The notes under the pieces are model-generated. The model saw nothing but the letters and a program-made list of their open reading frames with translations, did no database searches and was not told the origin of the DNA. The position numbers were made by a program, and so were the translations under genes. A stretch of 64,000 nt of DNA from Rummeliibacillus pycnus_B (lineage in GTDB: Bacteria; Bacillota; Bacilli; Bacillales_A; Planococcaceae), in assembly GCF_050459865.1 (NCBI RefSeq), contig NZ_JBCMNM010000003.1, forward strand, positions 1-64,000, in the 5' to 3' direction. Numbering within the stretch: position 1 is the stretch's first letter; the number at the start of each line of letters is the position of its first letter. Positions 1 through 8,626 of this stretch are shown here, piece by piece.

Positions 1-160
1 AAGAATTTTCTGCGACGAGTAACCGCAGGAGCACCAATGTTTTAGCTTCCGAGGAGGCCCAACGCTCGCTTAGCACGAAAGCGCCATCTGGAGCGGCATT
101 CTAAGTAATTACTAGAAATGAAGTATTTACCGAATTAATGTAACCGAAATGTCAGGGTAT
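1..160 (+). repeat. Dispersed GC-rich intergenic repeat, copy 1 (cut by the window edge)
   Basis: A GC-rich block in an AT-rich setting contains the core GCGCCATCTGGAGCGGC (about 88-104), preceded by a GAGGAGGC...CAACG stretch. The core and its flank recur on the minus strand at 43076-43240 and on the plus strand near 47738-47860. Similarity continues past the core into an AT-rich tail (TACT-GGAATGAA...CCGAATTATTG), so the unit is about 120-165 bp. It encodes no credible protein. Elements of this sort are widespread in Bacillaceae and Planococcaceae genomes. Confidence 0.75.
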
Positions 161-208
161 AGCGAAATACAATTAAATATTCGAAATTCATTAATTCATA
201 AGAAAAGA

Positions 209-247
209 AAAATCATGTTTTGAAAGAAATGTTCAAAACATGATTTT
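209..247 (-). terminator. Intrinsic terminator downstream of the DUF975 gene
   Basis: A 16-bp perfect inverted repeat (arms 209-224 and 232-247, AAAATCATGTTTTGAA and its complement) with a 7-nt loop. Its A/T-rich flanks could make it work in both directions. It lies 16 bp past the stop of the minus-strand gene. Confidence 0.8.
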
Positions 248-263
248 ATATTTATTGTATTAC

Positions 264-926
264 TTAAATTGTATCGGCGTCTTGGCTATTAATTACTTGT
301 TTATAGAAAGTAGCCATTGATGTTGAAATATAAGGAGTTAGCCATAAAAAGCCTATTCCTAAAGTCAATAAACATAGAATACCCCAACCAATAAAGCTAA
401 GTCCTAGTAAAAAATATTTCCATTTTAAACCAACCATTTTTCTTCTACTCTCTGATATGGCTTCAAGAATTGTATATTCAGGATGATCACGTAATATATA
501 AAATGTTTGTGAGTAAGATATGCTTTTTATTATTCCTGGAATAATTAATAACAATGACCATAAAAATACGAAAATCCCTTGTAATATAGTTGCTCCAATT
601 ACTTTTATTGAAGTTTTACCATTTGAATAGATTGAAAATATATTAGAAATCTTTGGATTGTTATCCCGAACTAAGGATAAATAGAACCAACATACTCCAA
701 TTGATAAAGGAATTTGTAAAATAGTAATGAAAATATTTACAATATCTTGTGTAGTTGTTGTATCTTCTTGGTTAAACCATTCATTAAACCCACCACTTAA
801 AAGAATTTCGACAATGATTGGGAAAATAAAATACATGATAAACAAGATGAAAGAAAGTAATACAACTAGTCCCCAATTTCCTTTTAAAGATTGTAAAGAT
901 TGTCTCTTAATTTCAGAAATTTTCAC
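264..926 (-). CDS. DUF975 family integral membrane protein
   Basis: A 220-residue membrane protein of unknown function. The opening MKISEIKRQSLQSLKGNW followed at once by a hydrophobic span is the signature of the DUF975 family. Hydrophobic stretches lie at about residues 18-42, 62-86, 108-132 and 170-205, so four or more membrane segments are likely. The start is GTG, with AAAGGAG 7 nt upstream. The gene stands alone, bounded by a strong terminator and, on the other side, by a 312-bp gap leading to the divergent RpiR operon. No catalytic motif is visible. The family assignment is from recognition of the N-terminus; the role is unknown. Confidence 0.8.
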   Translation of the reverse strand: MKISEIKRQSLQSLKGNWGLVVLLSFILFIMYFIFPIIVEILLSGGFNEWFNQEDTTTTQDIVNIFITILQIPLSIGVCWFYLSLVRDNNPKISNIFSIYSNGKTSIKVIGATILQGIFVFLWSLLLIIPGIIKSISYSQTFYILRDHPEYTILEAISESRRKMVGLKWKYFLLGLSFIGWGILCLLTLGIGFLWLTPYISTSMATFYKQVINSQDADTI

Positions 927-1139
927 AATTAATCTCCTTTCGTAATATATTTAAAGCTTTCTAAATAAGTAATTATATTTAGATAAAAGCTTTCCACTTA
1001 ATAATATTATATTAAAAAACTATTTATGTATACCAAATTTTATTATTTTTCTAGTTCCTAAATATCCATATAAGAAACATTATTATTTTCATAAATCTAT
1101 TTACATAAGAAAATAAAATATTCTGAAAAATCGTTGAAT

Positions 1140-1192
1140 TTGAAAAATAAAAGTGATATTGTTATATACATCAAAAAAGAAGTTTAAACTTC
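1140..1192 (+). promoter_or_regulatory. Promoter and palindromic operator of the D-amino-acid operon
   Basis: TTGAAA at 1140-1145 and TATATA at 1163-1168 are separated by 17 bp, a good housekeeping-sigma promoter. A perfect 14-bp palindrome, GAAGTTTAAACTTC, sits at 1179-1192 where the transcript would begin, a good position for repression. The likely ligand-responsive repressor is the RpiR protein encoded next; that link is inference. The rest of the gap 927-1139 is AT-rich with nothing recognisable. Confidence 0.55.
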
Positions 1193-1238
1193 ATGGAAAT
1201 CAAAAAATAAAGCATATACTTCATTAGGGTGTGATCGT

Positions 1239-2096
1239 TTGTATCAAAAAATCATACAAGAACATTTTCAAGAGCTATCGAAAGGACAAAAAAAGGTAGC
1301 TAGTTACATCTTAGAATCTCCACAAGATGTAGCGTTAAAATCTGCACAAGAAATTGGCGAATTAGTTGGTGTAAGTGAAACTACTGTCATTCGTTTCTGC
1401 TATGCTATTAAAATGTCAGGATATAGCGAATTACAATTGATTATTCGTAGTTCATTGATGCAAAAGAAAAGCTCTCTTGGAAATTATTTAGCATCGAAAG
1501 ACGAAATTGAAGCAGATGATATTTTTCACGAAAAAATAATGAAAAATGACGCAAAAAAAATTCAAAGTATATCTCAAAGGTTAAATCCATATGATTTTCA
1601 AATGAGTTGTAAATCTTTGCATGAAGCAAAGAAAATATATGTGCTCGGTTTACGATCTTCTTTTGCAGCAGCACAATGGCTCGGTTTTACTTTAAATCTA
1701 CTACGCTCGGATATTCATATGATTGAACCACATTCTCAGGATATTATTCAACTTTTAAGTCATATGGAAGAAGGGGAAGTATTAGTTGCTTTATCCTTCC
1801 ACCGATATTATAAGGAAACCATTGAATTATCACATTTGATCCAGAAAAAAGGTGTAACGATTATAGGGATTTCAGATGTACAGACTGCACCTCTTTATCG
1901 ATATTCTGATTATTATTTTTCGCTAGCAACTTCGGAAACTTCGACAATAGGTATTATGCCAACAGTCATATCGTTTTTGAATACCCTAGTTTCTGGTATG
2001 ACAGCCAAAGCACCGAAACAGTACGAGGATTATAAAGCGCAATACGATAGCGTAGATAGTAGCTTTTTATTTTTGGATGGAGATGATTTTAAATGA
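1239..2096 (+). CDS. RpiR/MurR-type transcriptional regulator (HTH plus SIS domain)
   Basis: A 285-residue regulator. Residues 1-75 form the RpiR helix-turn-helix domain (QEIGELVGVSETTVIRFCYA is the HTH core). About 125-255 is a SIS fold that in this family binds a small ligand, usually a sugar phosphate or amino sugar. The start is TTG at 1239; no better start lies nearby. The stop overlaps the next gene start by 4 bp (ATGA), indicating translational coupling. As first gene of the operon, it is probably the local regulator. Control of amino-acid rather than sugar genes is less usual for RpiR proteins, so the ligand is open. Confidence 0.85.
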   Translation: MYQKIIQEHFQELSKGQKKVASYILESPQDVALKSAQEIGELVGVSETTVIRFCYAIKMSGYSELQLIIRSSLMQKKSSLGNYLASKDEIEADDIFHEKIMKNDAKKIQSISQRLNPYDFQMSCKSLHEAKKIYVLGLRSSFAAAQWLGFTLNLLRSDIHMIEPHSQDIIQLLSHMEEGEVLVALSFHRYYKETIELSHLIQKKGVTIIGISDVQTAPLYRYSDYYFSLATSETSTIGIMPTVISFLNTLVSGMTAKAPKQYEDYKAQYDSVDSSFLFLDGDDFK

Positions 2097-3244
2097 AACA
2101 ATTACTAGAGGAGATTACTCCAACATTAAAGGAAGTATTTACACACTTGCATAATCACCCTGAGATTAGTTGGTACGAATATAATACGACTACCTATATT
2201 CAACAGTTGTTAGAATCTTACGGATTTACACCTCATTTAATCGAGGATACTACAGGATTATACGTAGAAATCGGATCCGGTATGCCTGTGATTGGTCTTC
2301 GAACAGATATTGATGCACTATGGCAAGAAGTAAATGGAAAATTTCAAGCAAATCATTCATGTGGACACGATGGACACATGACGATGGCTATTGGAACTCT
2401 GTTATTACTCCAAAAATTGCATAATCCAGAAGATGGGACAATTCGAGTATTATTTCAACCTGCTGAAGAAAAAGGTCAAGGTGCACTACATTTCATCGAT
2501 AAAGGATTAGTGAATGATATGGATTATTTGTTTGGAGTTCATGTCCGACCTATTCAAGAGCTTCAAGATGGAACATTTAGTCCAGCAATCTACCACGGTG
2601 CAGCAAGATTAATAACAGGAACAATTCATGGTAGGGAAGCGCATGGTGCCCGTCCACATCTAGGAAAGAATGCAATTGAAATTGGCGCATCTTTAGTGAA
2701 TGCCATACAAAGTATTCATATAGATCCATTAATCCCATCATCCATAAAATTGACAAAATTCCAAGCAGGTGCAGCGGCAAATGTTATTCCAGGAAAAGCA
2801 GAATTTTGTATTGATGCCCGTTCTCAAAAGAATGAAGGTATTGATGCATTGATGAGTGGATTTCAAAGTGCGATCCGTGGTGTTGAATCTCAATATGATA
2901 TTCAAATAGAATACCAAATTGAAACGAATATTGCTGCAGCAGAGGTTGATGAAGAAGCGATGGAATTAATGCGTCAAGCAATTGTTGAAACAGCAGGAGA
3001 AGTAAATACAAAACCGCCTGTTATCACACCCGGAGGAGAAGATTTCCATTTTTACACCTTGAATTGTCCGAATATTAAAGCAACCATGCTTGGATTAGGT
3101 TGTGGCTTACAACCAGGTTTACACCATCCTCAAATGACTTTTAATCGAAACACGCTAATCACAGGTGTAGAGATTTTAACACGAACTGTAATAAAAGCAG
3201 TTTCATATGCAAAGAAAGAAGTGACATGTAATGATTACCTATAA
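2093..3244 (+). CDS. M20 family amidohydrolase (N-acyl-L-amino acid deacylase)
   Basis: A 383-residue cytoplasmic metallo-amidohydrolase of the M20/M40 family. The metal-binding cluster HSCGHDGH is at residues 88-95; TDIDAL (71-76), PAEEKGQG and the late GGEDFHFY motif are also present, so the active site looks complete. There is no signal peptide. The family removes acyl groups from N-acyl amino acids. Overlap with the regulator upstream and with the acyltransferase downstream (14 bp) places it in the same operon. Next to an N-succinylamino-acid racemase homologue, the expected reaction is hydrolysis of N-succinyl-L-amino acids to free L-amino acid and succinate. That substrate is inferred from context. 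Confidence 0.85.
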   Translation: MKQLLEEITPTLKEVFTHLHNHPEISWYEYNTTTYIQQLLESYGFTPHLIEDTTGLYVEIGSGMPVIGLRTDIDALWQEVNGKFQANHSCGHDGHMTMAIGTLLLLQKLHNPEDGTIRVLFQPAEEKGQGALHFIDKGLVNDMDYLFGVHVRPIQELQDGTFSPAIYHGAARLITGTIHGREAHGARPHLGKNAIEIGASLVNAIQSIHIDPLIPSSIKLTKFQAGAAANVIPGKAEFCIDARSQKNEGIDALMSGFQSAIRGVESQYDIQIEYQIETNIAAAEVDEEAMELMRQAIVETAGEVNTKPPVITPGGEDFHFYTLNCPNIKATMLGLGCGLQPGLHHPQMTFNRNTLITGVEILTRTVIKAVSYAKKEVTCNDYL

Positions 3245-4052
3245 AGTATTAAAAACAAATAAAGAAATGGAGCTCGTCCAACAAGTTGAACTAGCCGTTT
3301 GGGGTACAAATCCTATTCCGACACATCAAACGTTAACAGCAGTAAAACATGGTGGCACAGTAATTGGTGCCTTTGATGGAGAGAAAATAGTAGGGTTCTG
3401 CTATGGTTTTGCAGGATTTGAAAATGGTCAAGTTTCTCTTTGCTCTCATATGCTTGGTATATTACCGGAATATAGAGAAAGTGGGATTGGAGCAGAGCTA
3501 AAACTACAACAAAAACAACTTGCTACTCAAATTGGCTACGAAAAAATGACTTGGACATACGATCCTTTGCAAACACGTAATGCATATTTGAATTTAACGA
3601 AATTACATGGAGTTTGTGATACGTATATTGAAAATTGCTATGGCAAGATGGAAGACGGTCTAAATGGTGGTCTCCCATCTGATCGCTTTCAAATAGATTG
3701 GTGGATTACTAGTGATTATGTAAATCAATTTGAAAAAAAAGAATACGACAACCCAACTGTACTTGCCACATGGTCATACAATAAGCAGCATTTACCAATT
3801 TGCTCAGATTGTGATTCTAATGACTCAACTGCGCTTAAAGATGTTGCATATCTAGTTCCCGTACCCGCTGATATTACAGAATTGAAAGACCAAGATTTGG
3901 ATTTAGCGATTGATTGGCGTTTAAAAACACGCCATATGTTTAAGTTGCTGTTTCAAGAAGGTTATACAGCTATTGAATTGGTAAAATCCGCTAACCAACC
4001 GGTTCATCATTACTTAGCCGTTAAAAAGAATACGGTTAATATTCCACAATAG
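3231..4052 (+). CDS. GNAT superfamily acyltransferase (COG3375-like), probable D-amino acid N-succinyltransferase
   Basis: A 273-residue protein with a GNAT fold in its first half: EKIVGFCYGFAGF is beta4 and MLGILPEYRESGIGAELK is the acyl-CoA pyrophosphate-binding motif at about residues 77-94. A long C-terminal extension (about 145-273) is typical of the COG3375 group. Members found beside N-succinylamino-acid racemases transfer a succinyl group from succinyl-CoA to D-amino acids. The ATG at 3231 lies inside the end of the preceding gene with only a weak ribosome binding site, which suggests coupled translation. The acyl donor and acceptor are inferred from operon context. Confidence 0.8.
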   Translation: MITYKVLKTNKEMELVQQVELAVWGTNPIPTHQTLTAVKHGGTVIGAFDGEKIVGFCYGFAGFENGQVSLCSHMLGILPEYRESGIGAELKLQQKQLATQIGYEKMTWTYDPLQTRNAYLNLTKLHGVCDTYIENCYGKMEDGLNGGLPSDRFQIDWWITSDYVNQFEKKEYDNPTVLATWSYNKQHLPICSDCDSNDSTALKDVAYLVPVPADITELKDQDLDLAIDWRLKTRHMFKLLFQEGYTAIELVKSANQPVHHYLAVKKNTVNIPQ

Positions 4053-4067
4053 AGAGGACTAATAAAT

Positions 4068-5198
4068 ATGAAATTACAAGAGATTACGATCCGTCATTTA
4101 AAAATGAAAATGAAAGCACCGTTTTCAACAAGCTTCGGTACGTTTTTCGATAAAGAGTTTCTTCTATTAGAAGTAACGGACGAACTTGGCAATAAAGGGT
4201 GGGGAGAATCCGTTGCTTTTGATTCCCCTTGGTACAATGAAGAAACGTATAAAACAAATTGGATTATGTTAGAGGATTTCCTTATTCCACTAGTAAAAGG
4301 TAAACAAATTGAACATCCTGATGAATTGAATGAACTATTTGCTCCAATTCGAAAAAATAATATGGCAAAATCCACTATTGAAGGTGCTGTATGGGATTTA
4401 TATGCTAAACGTACAAACCAAACACTAGCTTCAGCACTCGGTGGAGATATAAAACAAATTGAAGTTGGCATTAGTATTGGCATTCAAAATTCTATAGATG
4501 AATTACTGACTTTAATTGAAGGACATGTTAACGAAGGCTATAAACGCATTAAAGTGAAGATTAAACCGGGTTGGGATGTGGATGTCATCCGTGCTATTCG
4601 TGAACGCTTCCCGGATGTGCCATTAATGGCCGATGCAAACTCAGCGTACCGTTTAGAGGATGCTGAATTATTGAAACAATTGGATGAATTTAATTTAACA
4701 ATGATTGAACAACCGCTTGCTTCAGATGATATTATCGATCATGCAACATTACAAAAACAGTTGAAAACACCTATTTGCTTAGATGAAAGCATTCACTCAT
4801 TAGAAGATGCACGAAAAGCAATTGAAATAGGAAGTTGCGAAATTATTAATATTAAAATTGGGCGAGTAGGTGGATTAACAGAATCGAAGAAAATCCATGA
4901 CTACTGTAAATCAAAAGGTATCCCTGTTTGGTGTGGAGGTATGTTAGAGTCAGGTATTGGCCGAGCACATAATGTAGCATTAACAACTTTATCAAACTTT
5001 GTGTTACCAGGAGATACAGCAGGTTCAGATCGTTACTGGGATCAAGATATTATCAGTCCAGAAGTAACTGTAGAAAATGGCTATATTACGGTACCAGATA
5101 AAGCTGGCATAGGTTATGAACCAAATCTTGAGTTAATTGAAAAATTTACTATGGAGAAAAAAGTATATAACCTAGTAGAAGAAGAGGTAGCTCAATGA
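4068..5198 (+). CDS. Enolase-superfamily N-succinylamino acid racemase / o-succinylbenzoate synthase
   Basis: A 376-residue member of the muconate-lactonising subgroup, menC/NSAR family. The catalytic lysine motif KVKIK is near residue 162, metal ligands appear in DANSAY (about 188), EQP (about 213) and DES (about 238), and the second lysine lies in NIKIGRVGG (about 262). No other menaquinone gene is nearby. The operon instead carries an N-acyltransferase and an M20 deacylase, the known partners for D- to L-amino acid conversion, so racemisation of N-succinylamino acids is the likely role. Many homologues are bifunctional, so o-succinylbenzoate synthesis cannot be excluded. The ribosome binding site is AGAGAGGA before the ATG. 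Confidence 0.85.
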   Translation: MKLQEITIRHLKMKMKAPFSTSFGTFFDKEFLLLEVTDELGNKGWGESVAFDSPWYNEETYKTNWIMLEDFLIPLVKGKQIEHPDELNELFAPIRKNNMAKSTIEGAVWDLYAKRTNQTLASALGGDIKQIEVGISIGIQNSIDELLTLIEGHVNEGYKRIKVKIKPGWDVDVIRAIRERFPDVPLMADANSAYRLEDAELLKQLDEFNLTMIEQPLASDDIIDHATLQKQLKTPICLDESIHSLEDARKAIEIGSCEIINIKIGRVGGLTESKKIHDYCKSKGIPVWCGGMLESGIGRAHNVALTTLSNFVLPGDTAGSDRYWDQDIISPEVTVENGYITVPDKAGIGYEPNLELIEKFTMEKKVYNLVEEEVAQ

Positions 5199-6274
5199 AA
5201 AAAAGTATAGAAATAGCCGGTGCATTTATCGGTGTCATTGTTGGAGCAGGTTTTGCTTCAGGACAAGAAATATTGCAATTTTTCACTGGCTTCGGCTGGT
5301 GGGGAGTTGTAGGTACTGCCATAGCAACTGTTTTGTTTGCCTTTTTAGGGATGAATTTAACAACATTAGGGAGTCGTTTAAATGCGACTTCCCATAAAGA
5401 AGTTGTCTATAAAATATGTGGGAAGTATTTAGGCGCTGTTGTTGATTTTGTGATTACATTCTTCTTATTTGGTGTAGCAGTTGTGATGTTCGCAGGAGCT
5501 GGTTCCATTTTTGAAAACCAATTTGGTATTTCTGCAATGTACGGTAGTTTAGCCATGTTAATCGTAACGATTTTGACATTAATGTTCAATGTTCAAAAGA
5601 TTATTGCAATAATTAGTGCCATTACACCTTTCCTAATGGTATTAGTAGTGATTATCGCAGGTTATTCTATTTTTACGACTGATTTAACTGCAGTTCAGAT
5701 GGATAAATTGGCAAAACAACAAAATTCAGGAGCATCCAATTGGATTTTAGGGGCACTATTATATGTTTCTTATAATATTGCAGCAGGTGCATCAATGCTT
5801 ACTGTAATGGGAGGACAAGAAAAAGATGAAAAAATTGCTAGAAGAGGAGGCATTCTAGGAGGTATAGGTTTAGGTCTTCTTATTCTGCTAATAAATGTCG
5901 CAATATTCACAAAATTAGATCAAGTAGGTGGTACCGATATGCCGATGCTTGTACTAGCAACTAAAATCTCTCCAATTCTTGGTGTTCTCATGTCGATTGC
6001 TTTACTTGGAATGATTTACAACACTGCTGTAGGTATGCTTTATGCATTTTCGGTTCGCATCGTACCAGCAAGAAGTAAACACTTCAATTGGGTCGTATGG
6101 GTAATTGGTGCAATTGGTTTCGGCTTAAGCTTTGTTGGTTTTATCAAACTAGTAGGAACCGTTTATCCTGCAATGGGCTATTTAGGATTTATTTTGATGA
6201 TTTCAATCGTGATTGCATGGGGGATCAATGTAAAACGTTCAAAGGTAAAGTCCCTTGTTGCGAAAGAAGCATAA
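5195..6274 (+). CDS. YkvI-like membrane transporter (COG3949)
   Basis: A 359-residue polytopic protein with about ten hydrophobic segments spaced along its length and an N-terminal GAFIGVIVGAGFASGQEI motif. That glycine-rich first segment resembles the substrate-binding unwound helix of LeuT/APC-fold carriers and is characteristic of the YkvI family. It overlaps the racemase gene by 4 bp (ATGA) and is the last gene of the operon. By position it probably moves the substrate or product of the D-amino-acid pathway, but no family member that I know of fixes the substrate. Confidence 0.75.
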   Translation: MKKSIEIAGAFIGVIVGAGFASGQEILQFFTGFGWWGVVGTAIATVLFAFLGMNLTTLGSRLNATSHKEVVYKICGKYLGAVVDFVITFFLFGVAVVMFAGAGSIFENQFGISAMYGSLAMLIVTILTLMFNVQKIIAIISAITPFLMVLVVIIAGYSIFTTDLTAVQMDKLAKQQNSGASNWILGALLYVSYNIAAGASMLTVMGGQEKDEKIARRGGILGGIGLGLLILLINVAIFTKLDQVGGTDMPMLVLATKISPILGVLMSIALLGMIYNTAVGMLYAFSVRIVPARSKHFNWVVWVIGAIGFGLSFVGFIKLVGTVYPAMGYLGFILMISIVIAWGINVKRSKVKSLVAKEA

Positions 6275-6287
6275 TAATTGAGACAGA

Positions 6288-6330
6288 GAAGTACAAAAGT
6301 TCTTTTTTATTGACTTTTTGTACTTCTTTT
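6288..6330 (+). terminator. Intrinsic terminator ending the D-amino-acid operon
   Basis: Arms GAAGTACAAAAGT (6288-6300) and ACTTTTTGTACTTC (6313-6326), followed by a T run. The remaining gap to 6658 holds an AT-rich region with a possible TATAAT at about 6621 before the amine oxidase gene; nothing else is evident. Confidence 0.85.
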
Positions 6331-6658
6331 CTTGCATAAAAGCGTTTAATATAAAACCTTTCTATTTATTATAGGAAGGATTTGTTGTTTTAACTTAGAA
6401 TATAGTCACTAAGCTGAGCGATATCTTTAAACCCTTACCTATCATTTTGAAGAATGAAGGGTAATTTTGGAAAAAAATGAAATGAACTATAAACAGCTTA
6501 TTTAGTAGTTATTATGAAAATAAAGAACACTTAAGGTAGAAAATATCATATTTTTTTAGCTAAAAATAACTTATCTGTTAAAAATGCCGTTATTTACAAT
6601 CACTTTACTGAATTTTCTGATTATAATTAGAGAGAACAAATTATAAGGGGTTGATAGA

Positions 6659-8605
6659 ATGTCAGTAAAGGTTAATCCAAACGTTGAGCTAAGCCACCCA
6701 TTATCACCATTATCTGAAGTAGAAATTGAAAAAGCTGTTCAAATAGTTAAGGAACAGCAGCAGTTGCCTGAACACGTAAGATTTATGTCGGTGATGTTAC
6801 ATGAACCTAAAAAATCAGAAGTACTAAATTACAAACCAGGTAATACTGTAGATCGCCAAGTATTTTTAGTGATTTTAGATGATAAAGAATTGAAAACATT
6901 TGAAGCAGTTGTAAATTTAACTTCAGAAAAAGTTGATTCCTACAAACATATTCCTGGCGTACAACCAAATGTAGCCTTAGAGGAATTTGAGCAATGTGAA
7001 GAATTAGTAAAGAGCCATCCTGATTTTGTAGCAGCTTTACAGAAACGTGGAATTGACAATCCTGATTTAATCATGGTGGATCCATGGTCAGCAGGGAATT
7101 TTGGTGTTCAGGAGCATGAAGGTAAACGTTTACTTCGTGCGATTTGTTGGCAAAAACAATCACTAGAAGATAACGGATATGCTTACCCTTTAACAGGTAT
7201 CGTAACGTATGTAGACCTAAACAAAATGGAAGTTTACAAAGTTGAAGATCACGGGGTACGTCCAATCCCAACAACATCAGGTAATTATCATCCTGAAGTT
7301 GATGAATCAATTGTGTTTAGAAATGACTTAAAACCATTGGAAATCATACAACCTGAAGGTCCAAGCTTTACAATCGAAGGTAATTTGATCAAATGGCAAA
7401 AGTGGAGTTTCCGCTATGGATTTACACCACGTGAGGGCCTTGTATTATACACAATTAATTACCATGACAAAGGCAAGGATCGTCCAGTTCTTTATCGTGC
7501 AGCATTATCAGAAATGGTTGTCCCTTATGGTGAGCCAACATTTTCGCATAACACACAAAATGCCTTTGATGCTGGTGAATATGGAATGGGTCAATTAGCC
7601 AATTCCTTAGAACTAGGTTGCGACTGCTTAGGCGAAATTCAATACTTTGATGGTGTTGTAGCTGATATTAAAGGAAATGCGCGTACGATCAAAAATGCGA
7701 TTTGCTTACACGAAGAAGACTACGGGATTGGTTGGAAACATACAGATTGGCGTACAGGCCATGTAGAAGTAAGGCGCTCACGTCGACTAGTGATTTCATT
7801 CTTCTGTACAGTTGGAAATTATGATTACGGCTTCTATTGGAGTTTCTACCAAGACGGTACGATTGAAGCTGAAGTCAAATTAACAGGTATTCTAAACACT
7901 GGTACATGTGAAGATGGCATCCAAACAAAATATGGATCTGAGATTTCTCCAGGATTAAACGCATCACATCATCAACACTTCTTTAATTTCCGACTTGATA
8001 CGATGTTAGACGGTGAAAATAACTCAGTAGTTGAAACAGAAACTGTATCAGAAACATTGGGAGAACACAATCCGAATGGCAATGGTTTCTATCCTATTTC
8101 ACGTATCTTTAAAACGGAGAAGGAAGCGTTACGTAATTTAGATTTAAAAACGCAACGTACTTGGAAAATTATCAATAAAAACTCACTTAACCGAGTGAAT
8201 CAACCAGTAGGATATAAAATTTTGCCTGGCGAAAATTGCTTCCCATTTGCTCATGAAGAAGCAAGCGTTATGAAACGTGCTGGTTTCCTTAAACACCATT
8301 TACACGTTACGCAATTTGATGAAAATGAAAAATATGCAACAGGTATGTATCCAAATCAACATGCTGGAGGAGATGGACTTCCAAAATACGTTGAGAATAA
8401 CCGTTCAATTGATGATGAAGATATCGTCGTTTGGTATACAATGGGCCATCATCATATCCCGCGCCCTGAAGATTGGCCTGTAATGCCAACTGCATACATC
8501 AGTTTCCAATTAAAACCAGTTGGATTCTTTGATAGAAACCCAGCAATAGACGTTCCTAGACCGGACAAGAAGTGTCACACAACTTCGTCTTGTCATATAC
8601 AATAA
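6659..8605 (+). CDS. Copper-containing primary amine oxidase
   Basis: A 648-residue copper amine oxidase, similar in length to the cytoplasmic Arthrobacter enzymes. It oxidises primary amines to aldehydes, ammonia and hydrogen peroxide. The topaquinone precursor is Tyr388 in the N-Y-D motif (387-389). Copper ligands are His438 and His440 (H-x-H) and a histidine within 597-599. There is no signal peptide, so it is probably intracellular. An unusual C-terminal tail carries CH-(4)-CH (KCHTTSSCHIQ), which could bind metal. The following aldehyde dehydrogenase and AraC regulator match phenylethylamine/tyramine-type catabolism. Ribosome binding site AAGGGG, ATG start. Confidence 0.95.
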   Translation: MSVKVNPNVELSHPLSPLSEVEIEKAVQIVKEQQQLPEHVRFMSVMLHEPKKSEVLNYKPGNTVDRQVFLVILDDKELKTFEAVVNLTSEKVDSYKHIPGVQPNVALEEFEQCEELVKSHPDFVAALQKRGIDNPDLIMVDPWSAGNFGVQEHEGKRLLRAICWQKQSLEDNGYAYPLTGIVTYVDLNKMEVYKVEDHGVRPIPTTSGNYHPEVDESIVFRNDLKPLEIIQPEGPSFTIEGNLIKWQKWSFRYGFTPREGLVLYTINYHDKGKDRPVLYRAALSEMVVPYGEPTFSHNTQNAFDAGEYGMGQLANSLELGCDCLGEIQYFDGVVADIKGNARTIKNAICLHEEDYGIGWKHTDWRTGHVEVRRSRRLVISFFCTVGNYDYGFYWSFYQDGTIEAEVKLTGILNTGTCEDGIQTKYGSEISPGLNASHHQHFFNFRLDTMLDGENNSVVETETVSETLGEHNPNGNGFYPISRIFKTEKEALRNLDLKTQRTWKIINKNSLNRVNQPVGYKILPGENCFPFAHEEASVMKRAGFLKHHLHVTQFDENEKYATGMYPNQHAGGDGLPKYVENNRSIDDEDIVVWYTMGHHHIPRPEDWPVMPTAYISFQLKPVGFFDRNPAIDVPRPDKKCHTTSSCHIQ

Positions 8606-8626
8606 AACTCTTAAAGGAGTGATTAT

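Noticed and set aside
4068..5198. Dedicated menaquinone gene menC
   Set aside because: No other men gene in the window and an operon that fits N-succinylamino acid racemisation; bifunctionality remains possible.
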